Source: Mesorhizobium xinjiangense
Lineage (GTDB): Bacteria > Pseudomonadota > Alphaproteobacteria > Rhizobiales > Rhizobiaceae
DNA: 64,000 nt
Assembly: GCF_009749525.1 (NCBI RefSeq)
Contig: NZ_WOAC01000015.1
Span: 124,001 to 188,000 of the forward strand
Direction of reading: 5' to 3'
Numbering within the stretch: the stretch's first letter is position 1; the number at the start of each line of letters is the position of its first letter. A program made the position numbers and the translations under genes. This document shows, piece by piece, positions 9,235 to 21,113 of this stretch. The notes beneath the pieces were generated by a model. It was not told where the DNA came from. It did no database searches and was given only the letters and a program-made list of their open reading frames with translations.

Positions 9235-9407
9235 TTTGTACACTCCCAGTTTTTTTTGCTCGGGCTCCGTGAACCGGCCCCGAAAAGGCGCATATAAGCA
9301 CCTAAAGCAGAGCAAGGAAATACCTCCGAGAGTTGCCGAAAGGGAATGTCGGGGGCGATTGCAATCGGCGCTGTCCGGCCTATCTTGAGCATCGGAGGGA
9401 CATGCAC

Positions 9408-9968
9408 ATGGCCAGGCGCCGCTTCAACGCCGACGACATCATCGCCTACTGGTTCAAGGAACTGAAACCTGAGGACTGGTTTTCCGGCAGCGCGAAGCTT
9501 GACGAAGCGATCAAGGCGCGCTTCCTCCCGGTATGTCTGGAGGTTCTCGCGGGCAATCCGGATGATCACATCGACAGTCCCCGTTCGGCGCTGGCGGCTA
9601 TCCTCGTCCTCGACCAGTTCACGCGCAACGTCTATCGCGGAACGGCCGAGGCCTTCTCGGGCGACCAGTCGGCGATCGCGATCTGCCACATCGCACTGGA
9701 GCGCAGGTATGACGAGCAGCTGACGCCGGACGAGCGGCAGTTCCTCTATATGCCGCTGCAGCACTCCGAAATCCTGGCCGACCAGGAATTGTCGGTGAAG
9801 AAATACAGCGACCTCGGCGGTGAAGAGGCGATCCGTTATGCCGTCGAGCATCGCGACATCATCGCCCGCTTCGGCCGTTTCCCGCACCGCAATCGCGCGT
9901 TGGGTCGCACGAGCACGCCCGAGGAATTGGAGTTCCTCGAAGATCACGACGGTTTCGGCCAGAAATGA
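9408..9968 (+). CDS. DUF924 family protein
   Basis: This 186-residue soluble protein of the DUF924 family is common in proteobacteria; its helical, TPR-like fold has no established reaction. The family signatures are clear: ILVLDQFTRNVYRGTAEAF, YMPLQHSE and the C-terminal GRFPHRNRALGRTSTPEELE. The ATG at 9408 (MARRRF) sits eight bases after GGAGGG and was preferred to the in-frame ATG at 9402, which is only two bases from that site. It stands alone, divergent from the Dpp operon and upstream of the acyl-CoA ligase. I cannot assign a function. Confidence 0.88.
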   Translation: MARRRFNADDIIAYWFKELKPEDWFSGSAKLDEAIKARFLPVCLEVLAGNPDDHIDSPRSALAAILVLDQFTRNVYRGTAEAFSGDQSAIAICHIALERRYDEQLTPDERQFLYMPLQHSEILADQELSVKKYSDLGGEEAIRYAVEHRDIIARFGRFPHRNRALGRTSTPEELEFLEDHDGFGQK

Positions 9969-9970
9969 GA

Positions 9971-9986
9971 CCCGGCCACGGCCGGG
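9971..9986 (+). terminator. GC-rich hairpin after the DUF924 gene
   Basis: CCCGGC-CACG-GCCGGG can pair as a six-base stem three bases after the DUF924 stop codon. There is no following T-tract, so it is only a possible terminator or mRNA-stabilising hairpin. Confidence 0.3.
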
Positions 9987-10157
9987 CGTGACGCGCGACA
10001 GTTATAACTTTTACGTAAGCGTAATGCTTGCACCGCCGCGATCCTTGGTCGTAGATAGGCCGAGGACGGGGGCGGCACGATCTGCCTCCGCGTGAGGAGA
10101 TGAGCGCATGGCCGCAGCCCGTTCGGGCTCGATGGGCCAGGCCGAGGGAGGTGAAAA

Positions 10158-12380
<2,223 letters not shown>

Positions 12381-12381
<1 letters not shown>

Positions 12382-12803
12382 TGCTTTACGTGGACACTTC
12401 CGTCCTCGTTGCATCGTTCACCAATGAAATAGCAACGGCCCGCGTGCAGCGTTGGTTCGCCGAACAGGCGAGCGAACAGCTGGCGATTAGTGACTGGGTC
12501 GTGACCGAATTCTCATCAGCACTGTCGATCAAGATGCGCACGCGCCACATTGGGGAGAACGACCGCGCTCAGATCCTCGCGGCCTTTACGCAAATTGTAG
12601 CCGATTCATTCGTCACGGTTCCGGTCACTCCCATCGATTTCCGCACAGCAGCTCGCTTCGCAGATCGCCACGACTTGAGTTTAAGAGCCGGGGACGCCTT
12701 GCATCTGGCGGCTGCGTCCGGTCGCGGCGCCACTCTTTGCACACTCGATCAACGCCTTGCCCATGCGGGCGTCGCACTGGGTGCGAACGCGGTTCTAGTC
12801 TAG
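12381..12803 (+). CDS. vapC: PIN-domain ribonuclease toxin, VapC family
   Basis: This 140-residue PIN-domain protein is probably a toxin that cleaves RNA when freed from its antitoxin. The acidic active-site residues are visible: D in MLYVDTSVLV, E in TEFSSALSIK, and the later pair in LRAGDALHLAAA and LDQRLAHA. The ATG overlaps the antitoxin stop. Its 3' end overlaps the last four bases of the convergent HAD phosphatase gene, so the cassette is tightly packed against the pgi operon. The gene symbol reflects family only. Confidence 0.92.
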
Positions 12804-13507
12804 CAATCACGCCTCGCCAATAACCCCGGAAGGTCGGCGACCGAATCGAGGATATGGTCGGCGCGCGAGGCGAGTGTTTCACGCGTACCGGTTCCCGAAA
12901 GAACCCCGACGGCAAGGGCTCCTGCCGCGCGCGCCGTTTCCAGATCGTGCCGGTTGTCTCCGACCATGGCGACCTCGCCCGGCCGCAATCCCGTGAGGTC
13001 GCAAAACGCGTGGATGACGTCGGGTGCCGGCTTGGGATTGGCGACGGCGTCATATCCGTAAGCGGCAACGAACATCTGCGCCACACCGAGCGCAACCAGC
13101 GTCTGTTCAGCGCCTGCGGTCGAATCGTTCGTCGCCACCGCCAGCTTGTAACCATGCGCGTGGAGTTCGGCGAGCGCCTCGCGCGTTCCGACGACCGGCG
13201 TCGCCTGCAGTGCACCTTCCCTGGCCGTGACCTCGTCGAAATGGCGGATCATCGCACGCTTCGTTTCGGCCGGCTGCCCGGCATACCAGAGGGCTACGAT
13301 GTCGGCATTGGTGCCGGCGGCAAAGACGGAATCGGCCCTGAAACGCGCTGACGCGAAATCGTACCCGGCCTCGCTCACCAGCTCGTCCGCGCGCGTGCGA
13401 TCACCACCGGCCGCCTCCAGTGCCAGACGGTCGCCGATGGCGAACCATGTGGCATGGAAATCGACCAGCGTGCCGTCCTTGTCGAAGACGATCCCCTTGA
13501 TGGTCAC
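12800..13507 (-). CDS. HAD-superfamily hydrolase, phosphoglycolate-phosphatase-like
   Basis: This 235-residue phosphatase belongs to the HAD superfamily. Motif I is FDKDGTLVDFHATW (nucleophile and acid Asp), motif II is in VATNDSTAGAEQTL, the Lys is in NPKPAPDVIHAF, and motif IV is VAMVGDNRHDLETARAAG. The cap lies between motifs I and II. The start is GTG at 13507, one base after the pgi stop codon (TGA C GTG), so it is coupled to pgi; a longer reading into pgi was not used. Gph-like function is likely, but HAD substrates cannot be fixed from sequence. Confidence 0.9.
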   Translation of the reverse strand: MTIKGIVFDKDGTLVDFHATWFAIGDRLALEAAGGDRTRADELVSEAGYDFASARFRADSVFAAGTNADIVALWYAGQPAETKRAMIRHFDEVTAREGALQATPVVGTREALAELHAHGYKLAVATNDSTAGAEQTLVALGVAQMFVAAYGYDAVANPKPAPDVIHAFCDLTGLRPGEVAMVGDNRHDLETARAAGALAVGVLSGTGTRETLASRADHILDSVADLPGLLARRDC

Positions 13508-13508
13508 G

Positions 13509-15155
13509 TCAGACCCCTTCCGCCAGGCCGCGCAGGTGGCGCACGAGGCCGGCGGTCGAAGCGTCGTTGGCCGAGGCATCCGCCTTGCCCTGCACCACCG
13601 GCAGGAGCTGGGTGGCAAGCTCCTTGCCGAGTTCCACACCCCATTGATCGAAGGCGTTGATGCCGAAAAGCTGCGCCTCGACGAAGACGCGGTGCTCGTA
13701 AAGCGCGATCAGCCGGCCAAGAGCGAAGGGATCGAGGCGGCGATAGGCGATGGTCAGCGAGGGACGGTTGCCGGCGAACTCGCGGTGCGGGGCAAGCGCT
13801 TCGGCCTCCGCTTCGTCCATGCCCTTGGACAGAAGCTGGCTTTTCGCCTCCTCCAGCGTGCGCCCCTTCATCAGCGCTTCCGACTGCGCCAGGCAATTGG
13901 CCATCAAAAGCTCGTGCTGATGGCGCAGTTCCGGCTCATGGCCCTGCGCCGCGACGATGAACTCGACCGGGATGATGTCGGTTCCCTGGTGCAGGAGCTG
14001 GAAGAAGGCGTGCTGTCCATTGGTGCCCGGCTCGCCCCAGACCAGAGGCCCCGTCGGCGTCGTCGCCGGCGAGCCGTCGACGCACACGCTCTTGCCGTTC
14101 GATTCCATGTCGAGCTGCTGCAGATAGGCCGGCAGGCGGGCGAGGCGCTGGTCGTAGGGGATGACGGCGCGGGCCGGAAAGCCGCACACGGCCCGGTGCC
14201 AGAAGCCCACAAGGCCGAGGATCACCGGCAGGTTTTCCAGAAGCGGCGCCGTGCGGAAATGCTCGTCCATGGCGTGGGCGCCGGCGAGCATGTCGCGGAA
14301 GTTTCGCGGCCCGATGGCCAGCATGATCGGCAGGCCGATGGCCGACCACAGCGAATAGCGCCCGCCGACCCAGTCCCAGAAGCCGAAGACGCGGTTCTCG
14401 TCGATGCCGAATTCGGCCACCTTGTCGAGCGCGGTCGAGACAGCGGCAAAATGGCTCGGGATCGCCTCGGCCCCGAGTGCCGCCTCGATCCAGCTCCGCG
14501 CCGTGCCGGCATTGGTCATCGTCTCGATGGTCGTGAAGGTCTTGGAGGCGACGATGAACATCGTCGTCTTTGGATCGAGCCCCGCCAGCACGTCGTGAAT
14601 ATGCGCGCCGTCGACATTGGAGACGAAATGGGTGCGCGGGCCGTCATGGTAGGGTGCCAGCGCCGCCGTCGCCATGACCGGCCCGAGATCGGAGCCGCCG
14701 ATGCCGATATTGACGACATCGGTGATCCGTTCGCCCGTCGCGCCTGTCATGCTGCCGGAACGCACGGCGTCGGCAAATGTCGTCATGGCGTCGAGCACGG
14801 CAAGAACGTCGGGCATGACGTCTGCGCCATCGAGCATGACCGCTCTGCCCGGCGGCGTGCGCAGCGCCACGTGAAGCACGGCACGATCCTCGGTGGTGTT
14901 GATGCGCTTGCCGTCGAACATGGCGTCGCGGCGCATCTCCAGCCCGGCCGCCAGGGCCAGTTCGGCCAGAAGCCGCATCGACGTCTCGTCTACGGCGCAT
15001 TTGGACCAGTCGATCAACAGGTCGTCCAGGATGAGCGAGAACTTGCCGTGGCGCTCAGGGTCGGCGGCAAAGGCCGCGCGCAGGTCGCGCGCCGCGGCCG
15101 AACGCCCATGTTCCCGCAAGGTCTCAAGAACTGTATCGAATGCTTTTCGGTCCAC
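13509..15155 (-). CDS. pgi: Glucose-6-phosphate isomerase
   Basis: This enzyme interconverts glucose 6-phosphate and fructose 6-phosphate in glycolysis/gluconeogenesis. Full PGI signatures are present: [51 protein letters not shown] and, near the C-terminus, [15 protein letters not shown] place the start at GTG 15155 ([13 protein letters not shown]), giving 548 residues, because GGAG lies seven bases upstream and the N-terminus then matches the family. An ATG at 15194 would add 13 residues, but it directly abuts a repeat element and has no ribosome site. It is the first gene of a two-gene operon with the HAD phosphatase. Confidence 0.95.
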   Translation of the reverse strand: MDRKAFDTVLETLREHGRSAAARDLRAAFAADPERHGKFSLILDDLLIDWSKCAVDETSMRLLAELALAAGLEMRRDAMFDGKRINTTEDRAVLHVALRTPPGRAVMLDGADVMPDVLAVLDAMTTFADAVRSGSMTGATGERITDVVNIGIGGSDLGPVMATAALAPYHDGPRTHFVSNVDGAHIHDVLAGLDPKTTMFIVASKTFTTIETMTNAGTARSWIEAALGAEAIPSHFAAVSTALDKVAEFGIDENRVFGFWDWVGGRYSLWSAIGLPIMLAIGPRNFRDMLAGAHAMDEHFRTAPLLENLPVILGLVGFWHRAVCGFPARAVIPYDQRLARLPAYLQQLDMESNGKSVCVDGSPATTPTGPLVWGEPGTNGQHAFFQLLHQGTDIIPVEFIVAAQGHEPELRHQHELLMANCLAQSEALMKGRTLEEAKSQLLSKGMDEAEAEALAPHREFAGNRPSLTIAYRRLDPFALGRLIALYEHRVFVEAQLFGINAFDQWGVELGKELATQLLPVVQGKADASANDASTAGLVRHLRGLAEGV

Positions 15156-15194
15156 GACGGCACTCCGCATGTTCGATTTCGTCAAGGCGCTCAT

Positions 15195-15246
15195 TAGAAC
15201 ATGTCCCGCTCAAACGTTTCCGTTTGAAGCGAACGCGCGCCAGATC
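15195..15246. repeat. Dispersed palindromic repeat, short mosaic copy (RIME-like)
   Basis: This is a shortened copy of the 114-bp element found in full at 27109-27222 and 48956-49069. It has the outer end TAGAACATGTCCCGCTCAAACG (split here by a TTTC loop), the partner arm CGTTTGAAGC, and then GCGCGCCAGATC, a block shared with the long copies. Only one of the two hairpins remains, as expected from recombination between the two similar palindromes. It lies in the 5' leader of pgi. Confidence 0.8.
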
Positions 15247-15447
15247 CCTTCAGCCGCACTCATGCGACGTCAGGTTTCCACCCGACTGCAAAATGCTCTA
15301 ACAGAAGCGATGCGGCAATGTCATGATGAAGGCTTCGCCCCTGCCTCGGCCATGTCAGCAGGCGGGCAACATCGTTGGCGCAAGCGATTGGACCAGGCTT
15401 GCGTAAAGCAGTTCACATGTTTACGTTCCGCCGCGCAGGAGCGAACC

Positions 15448-16941
15448 ATGGCGACACGAAACGACAATGCAATCTGGTCTGGTCTGTTCACCATATCGCC
15501 CGATTCCGGCCAGACCCTGCAGGCGCAGATCCGCCAGGCCATTGTAGCAGCGATTCTCGACCGGCAGATCGCCGCTTCGATGCCGCTGCCGTCTTGCCGC
15601 ATCCTGGCGGAAAAGCTTGGCGTGGCGCGCGGCACGGTGGTGCTCGCCTTTCAGCAGCTCGTCGACCAGGGCTTTCTGATCGCCAAGGAGAGACGTGGCC
15701 ATTTCGTCAATCCGGAGGTGCTGACGGCGCCGACGAAGCCCGCACCGCGCAGCGACCGATTCGGCAACGGGGTCGACTGGAAGGCGCGCCGGAAGATCGC
15801 CGCCAGCGAGATGCCACCGCCGATGAAGATGGAGAACTGGATCAAGTCCTCCTATCCCTTCATCTATGGTCAGTTCGACCCGACCTTGTTCCCCACGGCG
15901 GAATGGCGCGAATGCAACAGGATGGCGCTGGCCGTTCTGGAGATCCGCGACTGGGCGGCCGACATGGTCGATCGCGACGACCCGCTGCTGATCGAGCAGA
16001 TCCAGGCGCGGCTCCTGCCGCGGCGCGGCATCTTCGCCAATCCGGACGAGATCATCGTGACGCTGGGCGCCCAGCACGCGCTCTACATGCTGTCCAAGCT
16101 CCTGATGTCGCGCGGCACGCGCGTGGCCATGGAGGATCCGGGCTATCCGGATGCACGCTCGATCTTCCGCCTCGCCGGGGCCGAGGTGGTGCCGATACGG
16201 GTCGACGACGAGGGCATCGTGGTCGACGAGATCCCGGCTGATTGCGACTATATCTTCGTCACACCGAGCCACCACTCCCCGACCATGGTACCGCTCAGCG
16301 AATCAAGGCGGGCGGCACTGCTTGAGGCTGCGGCGCGCAACGACCAGATCATCATCGAGGACGGCTATGACAGCCAGCTTATCGACGATGCACCACAGCA
16401 GGCGCTCAAGAGCATCGATCGTTCGGGCCGGGTCATTCATGTCGGGTCGATGTCGAAGACGCTCGCCCCGGGGCTGCGGCTCGGCTACATCGTCGCCTCG
16501 GCCGACCTGGTGGCCGAATTGCGGGCGCTGCGCCGCTTCATGCTGCGCCATCCGCCGGCCAACAACCAACGGGCCGTGGCGCTGTTCCTGTCGCTCGGCC
16601 ATCACGACGCGCTGGTGCGCAGGCTGTCGACGGCGTTTGCCGAACGCAGGGAACGCCTCGTCGAAGCGCTCGGCTCCTACCTGCCCGAATGGCGGCTGAC
16701 GGACTCGGCCGGCGGTACGTCGGTGTGGCTGGAAGGTCCGCAGGGCATGGATTCCGGCCAATTGGCGGAAGCCGCCGCCAAGCGCAGCGTGCTGATCGAG
16801 CCGGGGGCGCGGTTCTTCGATTCCGCACGGGCGCCGAAGCGCTTCATGCGGCTGGGCATTTCCTCCATCGCGCTGCAGCACATCGAGCCGGGCATCCGCG
16901 AACTCGCGGCCGTCGCCGGACGCCGCTCCGCTGCCGCCTGA
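15448..16941 (+). CDS. MocR-type regulator: GntR winged helix fused to PLP aminotransferase-like domain
   Basis: This 497-residue MocR/PdxR-class protein is a DNA-binding winged helix (about 20-90; MPLPSCRILAEKLGVARGTV is the helix-turn-helix) followed by a fold-type I aminotransferase-like domain that binds pyridoxal phosphate. The PLP lysine lies in HVGSMSKTLAPGLRLGYI; family members usually have SFSK, so SMSK is slightly unusual. EDGYDSQL contains the Asp that contacts the cofactor ring. The ATG at 15448 follows AGGAG. It lies between pgi and the dehydratase without an obvious co-transcribed target; MocR proteins often control vitamin B6, GABA, taurine or ectoine genes, but none is seen here. 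Confidence 0.93.
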   Translation: MATRNDNAIWSGLFTISPDSGQTLQAQIRQAIVAAILDRQIAASMPLPSCRILAEKLGVARGTVVLAFQQLVDQGFLIAKERRGHFVNPEVLTAPTKPAPRSDRFGNGVDWKARRKIAASEMPPPMKMENWIKSSYPFIYGQFDPTLFPTAEWRECNRMALAVLEIRDWAADMVDRDDPLLIEQIQARLLPRRGIFANPDEIIVTLGAQHALYMLSKLLMSRGTRVAMEDPGYPDARSIFRLAGAEVVPIRVDDEGIVVDEIPADCDYIFVTPSHHSPTMVPLSESRRAALLEAAARNDQIIIEDGYDSQLIDDAPQQALKSIDRSGRVIHVGSMSKTLAPGLRLGYIVASADLVAELRALRRFMLRHPPANNQRAVALFLSLGHHDALVRRLSTAFAERRERLVEALGSYLPEWRLTDSAGGTSVWLEGPQGMDSGQLAEAAAKRSVLIEPGARFFDSARAPKRFMRLGISSIALQHIEPGIRELAAVAGRRSAAA

Positions 16942-16963
16942 CGGGATCGGCGCATCGATCCCG
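16942..16963. terminator. Bidirectional hairpin between convergent genes
   Basis: CGGGATCG-GCGCAT-CGATCCCG forms a perfect eight-base stem with a six-base loop, starting directly after the MocR stop and 28 bases before the dehydratase stop on the other strand. There is no T-tract, so the terminator role is inferred from position and symmetry. Confidence 0.5.
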
Positions 16964-16990
16964 CGAAGCGGTGAACCGATCTGGAACCGC

Positions 16991-18805
16991 TCAATGATTG
17001 TCGCGCGGAACACCGGATTTCTGGGCGATCTTCTGATATTTGACCGCCGGCTTCAGCACCATGCCCTGATCGAACTGGTCGACAATGCCGCGCTGGATCT
17101 CCTGCCACGGCGTCTGGTGCGCGGGAAAGCGATACCCGCCCTCTTCGACCAGCGCGGCGCGGCGCTCCTGAAGTTCCACTTCACTGATCAGGATGTCCGC
17201 GGTGCCCTTCCTCAGATCGATGCGCACACGGTCGCCCGACTTCAAAAGCGCCAGCCCGCCGCCGACGGCGGCTTCCGGCGCGGCGTTGAGGATCGACGGC
17301 GAGCCCGACGTGCCCGACTGGCGCCCGTCGCCGATGCAGGGCAGCGCATGGATACCCTTCTTCAAAAGGGCAGCCGGCGGCTGCATGTTGACCACCTCCG
17401 CGCCGCCCGGATAGCCGACCGGGCCGGCGCCGCGCATGAACAGGATCGTGTGCTCGTCGATGCCGAGTGCCGGGTCCTCGATGCGGGCGTGGTAGTCCTC
17501 CGGTCCGTCGAAGATCGCCGCCTTGCCCTCGAAGGCTTCGGGATCGTCCGGATTGGACAGATAGCGCTCGCGGAATTCCAGCGAGATCACGCTCGTCTTC
17601 ATGATCGCCGAATCGAACAGATTGCCCTTGAGATTGATGAAGCCGGCATTCGGCTTCATCGGGTCGTCGACCGGCCGGATCACCTTGTGATCCAGATTTT
17701 CGGCTTCCGCGCAGTTCTGGCCGATCGGCCGGCCGTTGACCGTGACCGCGTCGGGATGCGGCAAGAGGCCGGCCTTCATCAATTCGGCCACCACCGCCGG
17801 CACGCCGCCGGCATGGTGGTAGTCCTCGCCCAGATACTCGCCCGCCGGCTGCAGATTGACCAGCAGCGGCACATGATGGCCGAGCTTCTGCCAGTCGTCA
17901 TTGTCGAGCGGGACGCCCAGATGGCGGGCGATCGCGTTCAGGTGGATGGGCGCGTTGGTCGAGCCGCCGATTGCCGAATTGACGACGATCGCGTTCTCGA
18001 ACGCCTGGCGCGTCATGATGTCGGAGGGCTTCAGGTCGTCATGCACCATTTCGACGATGCGCCGCCCCGTGTGATAGGCCATCTGGCCACGCTCGCGATA
18101 GGGCGCGGGGATCGCCGCGGAACCGGGAAGCTGCATGCCGAGCGCCTCGGCCAGCGAATTCATCGTCGTCGCCGTGCCCATCGTGTTGCAGTAGCCGACC
18201 GAAGGCGCGGAAGAGGCGACGATATCCATGAATTCGTCATAGTCGATCTCGCCGGCGGCCAGCCGCTCGCGCGATTCCCATACGATCGTGCCGGAGCCGG
18301 TGCGCCGGCCCTTGTGCCAGCCATTGAGCATCGGACCGACCGACAGCGCGATGGCCGGAATGTTGACGCTCGCCGCCGCCATCAAGAGCGCCGGCGTGGT
18401 CTTGTCGCAGCCGATCGTCAAGACCACACCGTCGATCGGATAGCCGTACAACACCTCGACCAGCGACAGATAGGCCAGATTGCGGTCGAGCGAGGCAGTC
18501 GGGCGCTTGCCGGTCTCCTGGATCGGATGGCAGGGGAACTCGAAGGGAATGCCGCCGGCAGCCTCGATGCCGGCGCGCACCCGTTTGGCAAGCTCGACAT
18601 GGTGGCGGTTGCAGGGCGACAGGTCCGAGCCGGTCTGGGCGATGCCGATGATCGGCTTGCCCGCCTGCAGTTCCTCACGCGTCAATCCGAAATTGAGATA
18701 GCGCTCCAGATAGAGTGCCGTCATGCCCGGATCGGCAGGGTTGTCGAACCATTGCTGCGATCGCAGCTTCGTGCCCGACCCCCGATTTCCGTCATATCCG
18801 GTCAT
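16991..18805 (-). CDS. IlvD/Edd family dehydratase (sugar-acid dehydratase type)
   Basis: This 604-residue Fe-S dehydratase is closest in pattern to the arabinonate/xylonate dehydratase branch rather than to IlvD itself. It would convert an aldonic acid to its 2-keto-3-deoxy derivative. Three candidate cluster cysteines are visible in [19 protein letters not shown] and [10 protein letters not shown], and the Lys of CDKTTP is the conserved metal-site lysine. The C-terminal barrel begins near [10 protein letters not shown] and includes [14 protein letters not shown] and the [14 protein letters not shown] active-site segment. The ATG at 18805 is used because GGAGG lies five bases upstream; an ATG at 18817 overlaps that site. 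It stands alone, convergent with the MocR gene. Confidence 0.93.
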   Translation of the reverse strand: MTGYDGNRGSGTKLRSQQWFDNPADPGMTALYLERYLNFGLTREELQAGKPIIGIAQTGSDLSPCNRHHVELAKRVRAGIEAAGGIPFEFPCHPIQETGKRPTASLDRNLAYLSLVEVLYGYPIDGVVLTIGCDKTTPALLMAAASVNIPAIALSVGPMLNGWHKGRRTGSGTIVWESRERLAAGEIDYDEFMDIVASSAPSVGYCNTMGTATTMNSLAEALGMQLPGSAAIPAPYRERGQMAYHTGRRIVEMVHDDLKPSDIMTRQAFENAIVVNSAIGGSTNAPIHLNAIARHLGVPLDNDDWQKLGHHVPLLVNLQPAGEYLGEDYHHAGGVPAVVAELMKAGLLPHPDAVTVNGRPIGQNCAEAENLDHKVIRPVDDPMKPNAGFINLKGNLFDSAIMKTSVISLEFRERYLSNPDDPEAFEGKAAIFDGPEDYHARIEDPALGIDEHTILFMRGAGPVGYPGGAEVVNMQPPAALLKKGIHALPCIGDGRQSGTSGSPSILNAAPEAAVGGGLALLKSGDRVRIDLRKGTADILISEVELQERRAALVEEGGYRFPAHQTPWQEIQRGIVDQFDQGMVLKPAVKYQKIAQKSGVPRDNH

Positions 18806-18907
18806 GCCATCCTCCATGCATCGTGATTTTCCGTCTCATTGCGTTAATGGACAATAACGCCGCTCTGCGCTACTCCCAATCGTCCAGCAAGGTATGGAGG
18901 AGAGGCC

Positions 18908-19360
18908 ATGGCCGTAAAGATGGAGGGGGAAGAACGCATCGCAGCGCCGATCGACACGGTGTGGCAGGCACTCAACGACCCGGAAGTGCTGCGAGCGACC
19001 ATCCCCGGCTGCGAGAGCCTGGAGAAGAATTCCGATACCGAGATGGCCGCGACCGTGGCGATGAAGATCGGGCCGATCAAGGCACGGTTCAATGGCAATG
19101 TCGAATTGAAGAACCTGAACCCGCCGCATTCCTATCGCATCGAGGGCGAGGGAAAGGGCGGCGTCGCGGGCTTCGCCAAGGGCGGGGCCGATGTCGAGCT
19201 GAAGGAAGACGGCCCCGGCGAAACGGTGCTGACCTACACGGTGAACGCCGATGTCGGCGGCAAGATGGCGCAGCTTGGCAACCGGCTGATCCTGTCGACC
19301 TCGAAAAAGCTCGCCGGCCAGTTCTTCTCCAATCTGAACCAAAAGATCACCGCGGGATAA
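18908..19360 (+). CDS. CoxG/SRPBCC family protein (carbon monoxide dehydrogenase subunit G-like)
   Basis: This 150-residue START-like SRPBCC protein is of the CoxG type. It opens MAVKMEGEERIAAPIDTVWQ and has the family's TIPGCESLEK and alternating beta strands (MKIGPIKARFNGNVELKNL), ending with a helix (LAGQFFSNLNQKITAG). In carboxydotrophs CoxG helps anchor CO dehydrogenase to the membrane, but no cox structural genes are present here. Isolated copies are common in rhizobia and their role is unknown. GGAGGAG lies upstream of the ATG. Confidence 0.9.
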   Translation: MAVKMEGEERIAAPIDTVWQALNDPEVLRATIPGCESLEKNSDTEMAATVAMKIGPIKARFNGNVELKNLNPPHSYRIEGEGKGGVAGFAKGGADVELKEDGPGETVLTYTVNADVGGKMAQLGNRLILSTSKKLAGQFFSNLNQKITAG

Positions 19361-19607
19361 GCTCCGCGACGCGCAGATGACGCGACCTGCCGGCTCGGCC
19401 CACGGCCGGCCGGGCATTTCGCAGCGCGATTTATTGGCCCCGGGCACAAGCTGGCGTAGAGGCGTCGATCGCCGTTGCACGCACTACCCGCTAACTCTTT
19501 CTATCTAATTGGCGGGCCGGGCCGCGTGGCGTAGAATTCCAGGGCACATTGAGGGGGGATCATCCGATTTTCTTCGGCCGTTTCACGACGGAACACAGGA
19601 GGTGATG

Positions 19608-20243
19608 ATGCCCGATACACAATGGACGCTCAAAGGACGCGAATTCATCCACTGCAATTGCGCCTATGGTTGTCCGTGCCAGTTCAACGCCCGCCCGACT
19701 CATGGCAATTGCCATGCCATCGGCTTCGTCGATATCGAGGAGGGTCATCATGGCGACACGACGCTAGACGGCCTTAAGATCGGCATTATCGTGACGTGGC
19801 CCGGCGCCATTCACGAAGGCGGCGGGCAGGTCGTCCCGATCGTTGACGAGCGCGCCTCGGACAAGCAGAGGGAGGCCCTGCTGCGCATCATGAGCGGCGA
19901 GGATACCGAGCCGGGCGCGACCTTCTTCCAGGTCTTCTCGGCCACCTTCGACAAGGTCCATGAACCCGTATTCGAAAAGATCGAGTTCGAGGTCGATCCC
20001 GACAACCGCATGGCGCGGGTGAACGTGCCGGGCTGGGTCGAGGCCTCCGGCGAGCCGGTGCGCAATCCGGTTACCGGTGATCCGCATCGCGCCCGCATCA
20101 ACCTGCCTTCCGGCTTCGAATACGACACGTGCGAGGTCGGCCGCGGCTGGGCCGAGACGAAGGGGCCGATTGCCATGAAACTCGAGGATTCGCACGCGCA
20201 TTTCGGTCGCCTGCATCTGACGGAAACCGGCGTCGTCCACTGA
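19608..20243 (+). CDS. DUF1326 domain protein with CxCxxxCPC motif
   Basis: This 211-residue DUF1326 protein has no signal peptide and starts MPDTQWTLKGREFIHCNCAY. Its most striking feature is the cysteine cluster HCNCAYGCPCQF near residues 15-26, suited to binding a soft metal such as copper, followed by more His and Cys (THGNCHAIGF, DTCEVGRGW). The remainder appears beta-rich. The start at 19608 is five bases after AGGAGG; an ATG one codon earlier is too close to that site. It is followed after four bases by a DUF2182 membrane protein, with which this family commonly pairs. I know of no biochemically defined function. Confidence 0.88.
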   Translation: MPDTQWTLKGREFIHCNCAYGCPCQFNARPTHGNCHAIGFVDIEEGHHGDTTLDGLKIGIIVTWPGAIHEGGGQVVPIVDERASDKQREALLRIMSGEDTEPGATFFQVFSATFDKVHEPVFEKIEFEVDPDNRMARVNVPGWVEASGEPVRNPVTGDPHRARINLPSGFEYDTCEVGRGWAETKGPIAMKLEDSHAHFGRLHLTETGVVH

Positions 20244-20247
20244 TGCG

Positions 20248-21072
20248 ATGACCGACACCGTCCTCGAGACAATGTTGCGGCGCGACCGGCTCATCGTCGC
20301 TGGCGCGCTTGCGACACTCGTCATCGTTTCCTGGGCCTATCTCTTCTGGCTGGCCGGATCGATGGACATGGAGGGCATGGCCGGAATGGCGATGCCGGGC
20401 ATGATACCCGGCTCCGTCATGGCGCCGGACGTGCACGCCTGGAGCACGACCGAGTTCATTTTCATGGTCGTGATGTGGGTGGTGATGATGATCGGCATGA
20501 TGACGCCGTCGGCCGCGCCGATGATCCTGCTCTACGCCCGGGTCGGGCGACAGGCGGCCTTGAAGGGCCAGCCGCTGGCGGCGACCGGGTTCTTCGCCGG
20601 CGGATATCTCATGGCCTGGAGCCTGTTCTCGCTGTTCGCCACCATCGGCCAGTGGGGGCTGGAGCAGGCGCTCCTTCTCACGCCGGCGATGACGAGCGCG
20701 AGCAACACGCTGAGCGGCATCATCCTTGTCGCAGCCGGCCTCTATCAATGGACGCCGCAAAAGGATGCCTGTCTGGCCAATTGCCAGACGCCGCTCTACT
20801 TCATCCAGCGCCATGGCGGGTTCCGCCGCGACGCGCTCGGTTCATTGCAGATCGGATTCAAGCACGGCCTTTACTGCGTGGGATGCTGCTGGGCCCTGAT
20901 GGCGCTCCTGTTCGTCGGCGGCGTCATGAACATGCTGTGGATTGCGGCCATCGCGATCTTCGTTCTGGCCGAAAAAGTCCTGCCGCCCAATCGTATTCTG
21001 TCGCGCATTGCCGGAACAGCACTGATCGCGGCCGGGGCCTGGCTGCTGGGCGCGGGCGCGGGCGCGATGTAA
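20248..21072 (+). CDS. DUF2182 integral membrane protein (predicted metal-binding)
   Basis: This 274-residue polytopic membrane protein has about six or seven predicted helices. After the first helix comes a Met-rich segment, MDMEGMAGMAMPGMIPGSVM, then VVMWVVMMIGMMTPSAAPMI, the DUF2182 hallmark. A later CxxCC-like cluster sits beside a helix start (GLYCVGCCWALMALLFVGG), and a cytoplasmic or periplasmic loop holds CLANC. Met and Cys clusters suggest copper or another soft metal. It starts four bases after the DUF1326 stop, so the two form a tight operon. The role, perhaps metal delivery or a membrane oxidoreductase, is inference. Confidence 0.88.
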   Translation: MTDTVLETMLRRDRLIVAGALATLVIVSWAYLFWLAGSMDMEGMAGMAMPGMIPGSVMAPDVHAWSTTEFIFMVVMWVVMMIGMMTPSAAPMILLYARVGRQAALKGQPLAATGFFAGGYLMAWSLFSLFATIGQWGLEQALLLTPAMTSASNTLSGIILVAAGLYQWTPQKDACLANCQTPLYFIQRHGGFRRDALGSLQIGFKHGLYCVGCCWALMALLFVGGVMNMLWIAAIAIFVLAEKVLPPNRILSRIAGTALIAAGAWLLGAGAGAM

Positions 21073-21113
21073 GCTTGCGCCGGAATGTGATCGCCGTTGC
21101 TTCGGCAGGGCGC

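Noticed and set aside
16994-18826. 610-codon plus-strand open frame opposite the IlvD/Edd dehydratase
   Set aside because: It is an antisense shadow of a gene with intact Fe-S and active-site motifs; no recognisable domain or ribosome site.
18908-19360. Carbon monoxide dehydrogenase operon
   Set aside because: Only a CoxG-like SRPBCC protein is present; coxM, coxS, coxL and accessory genes are absent.
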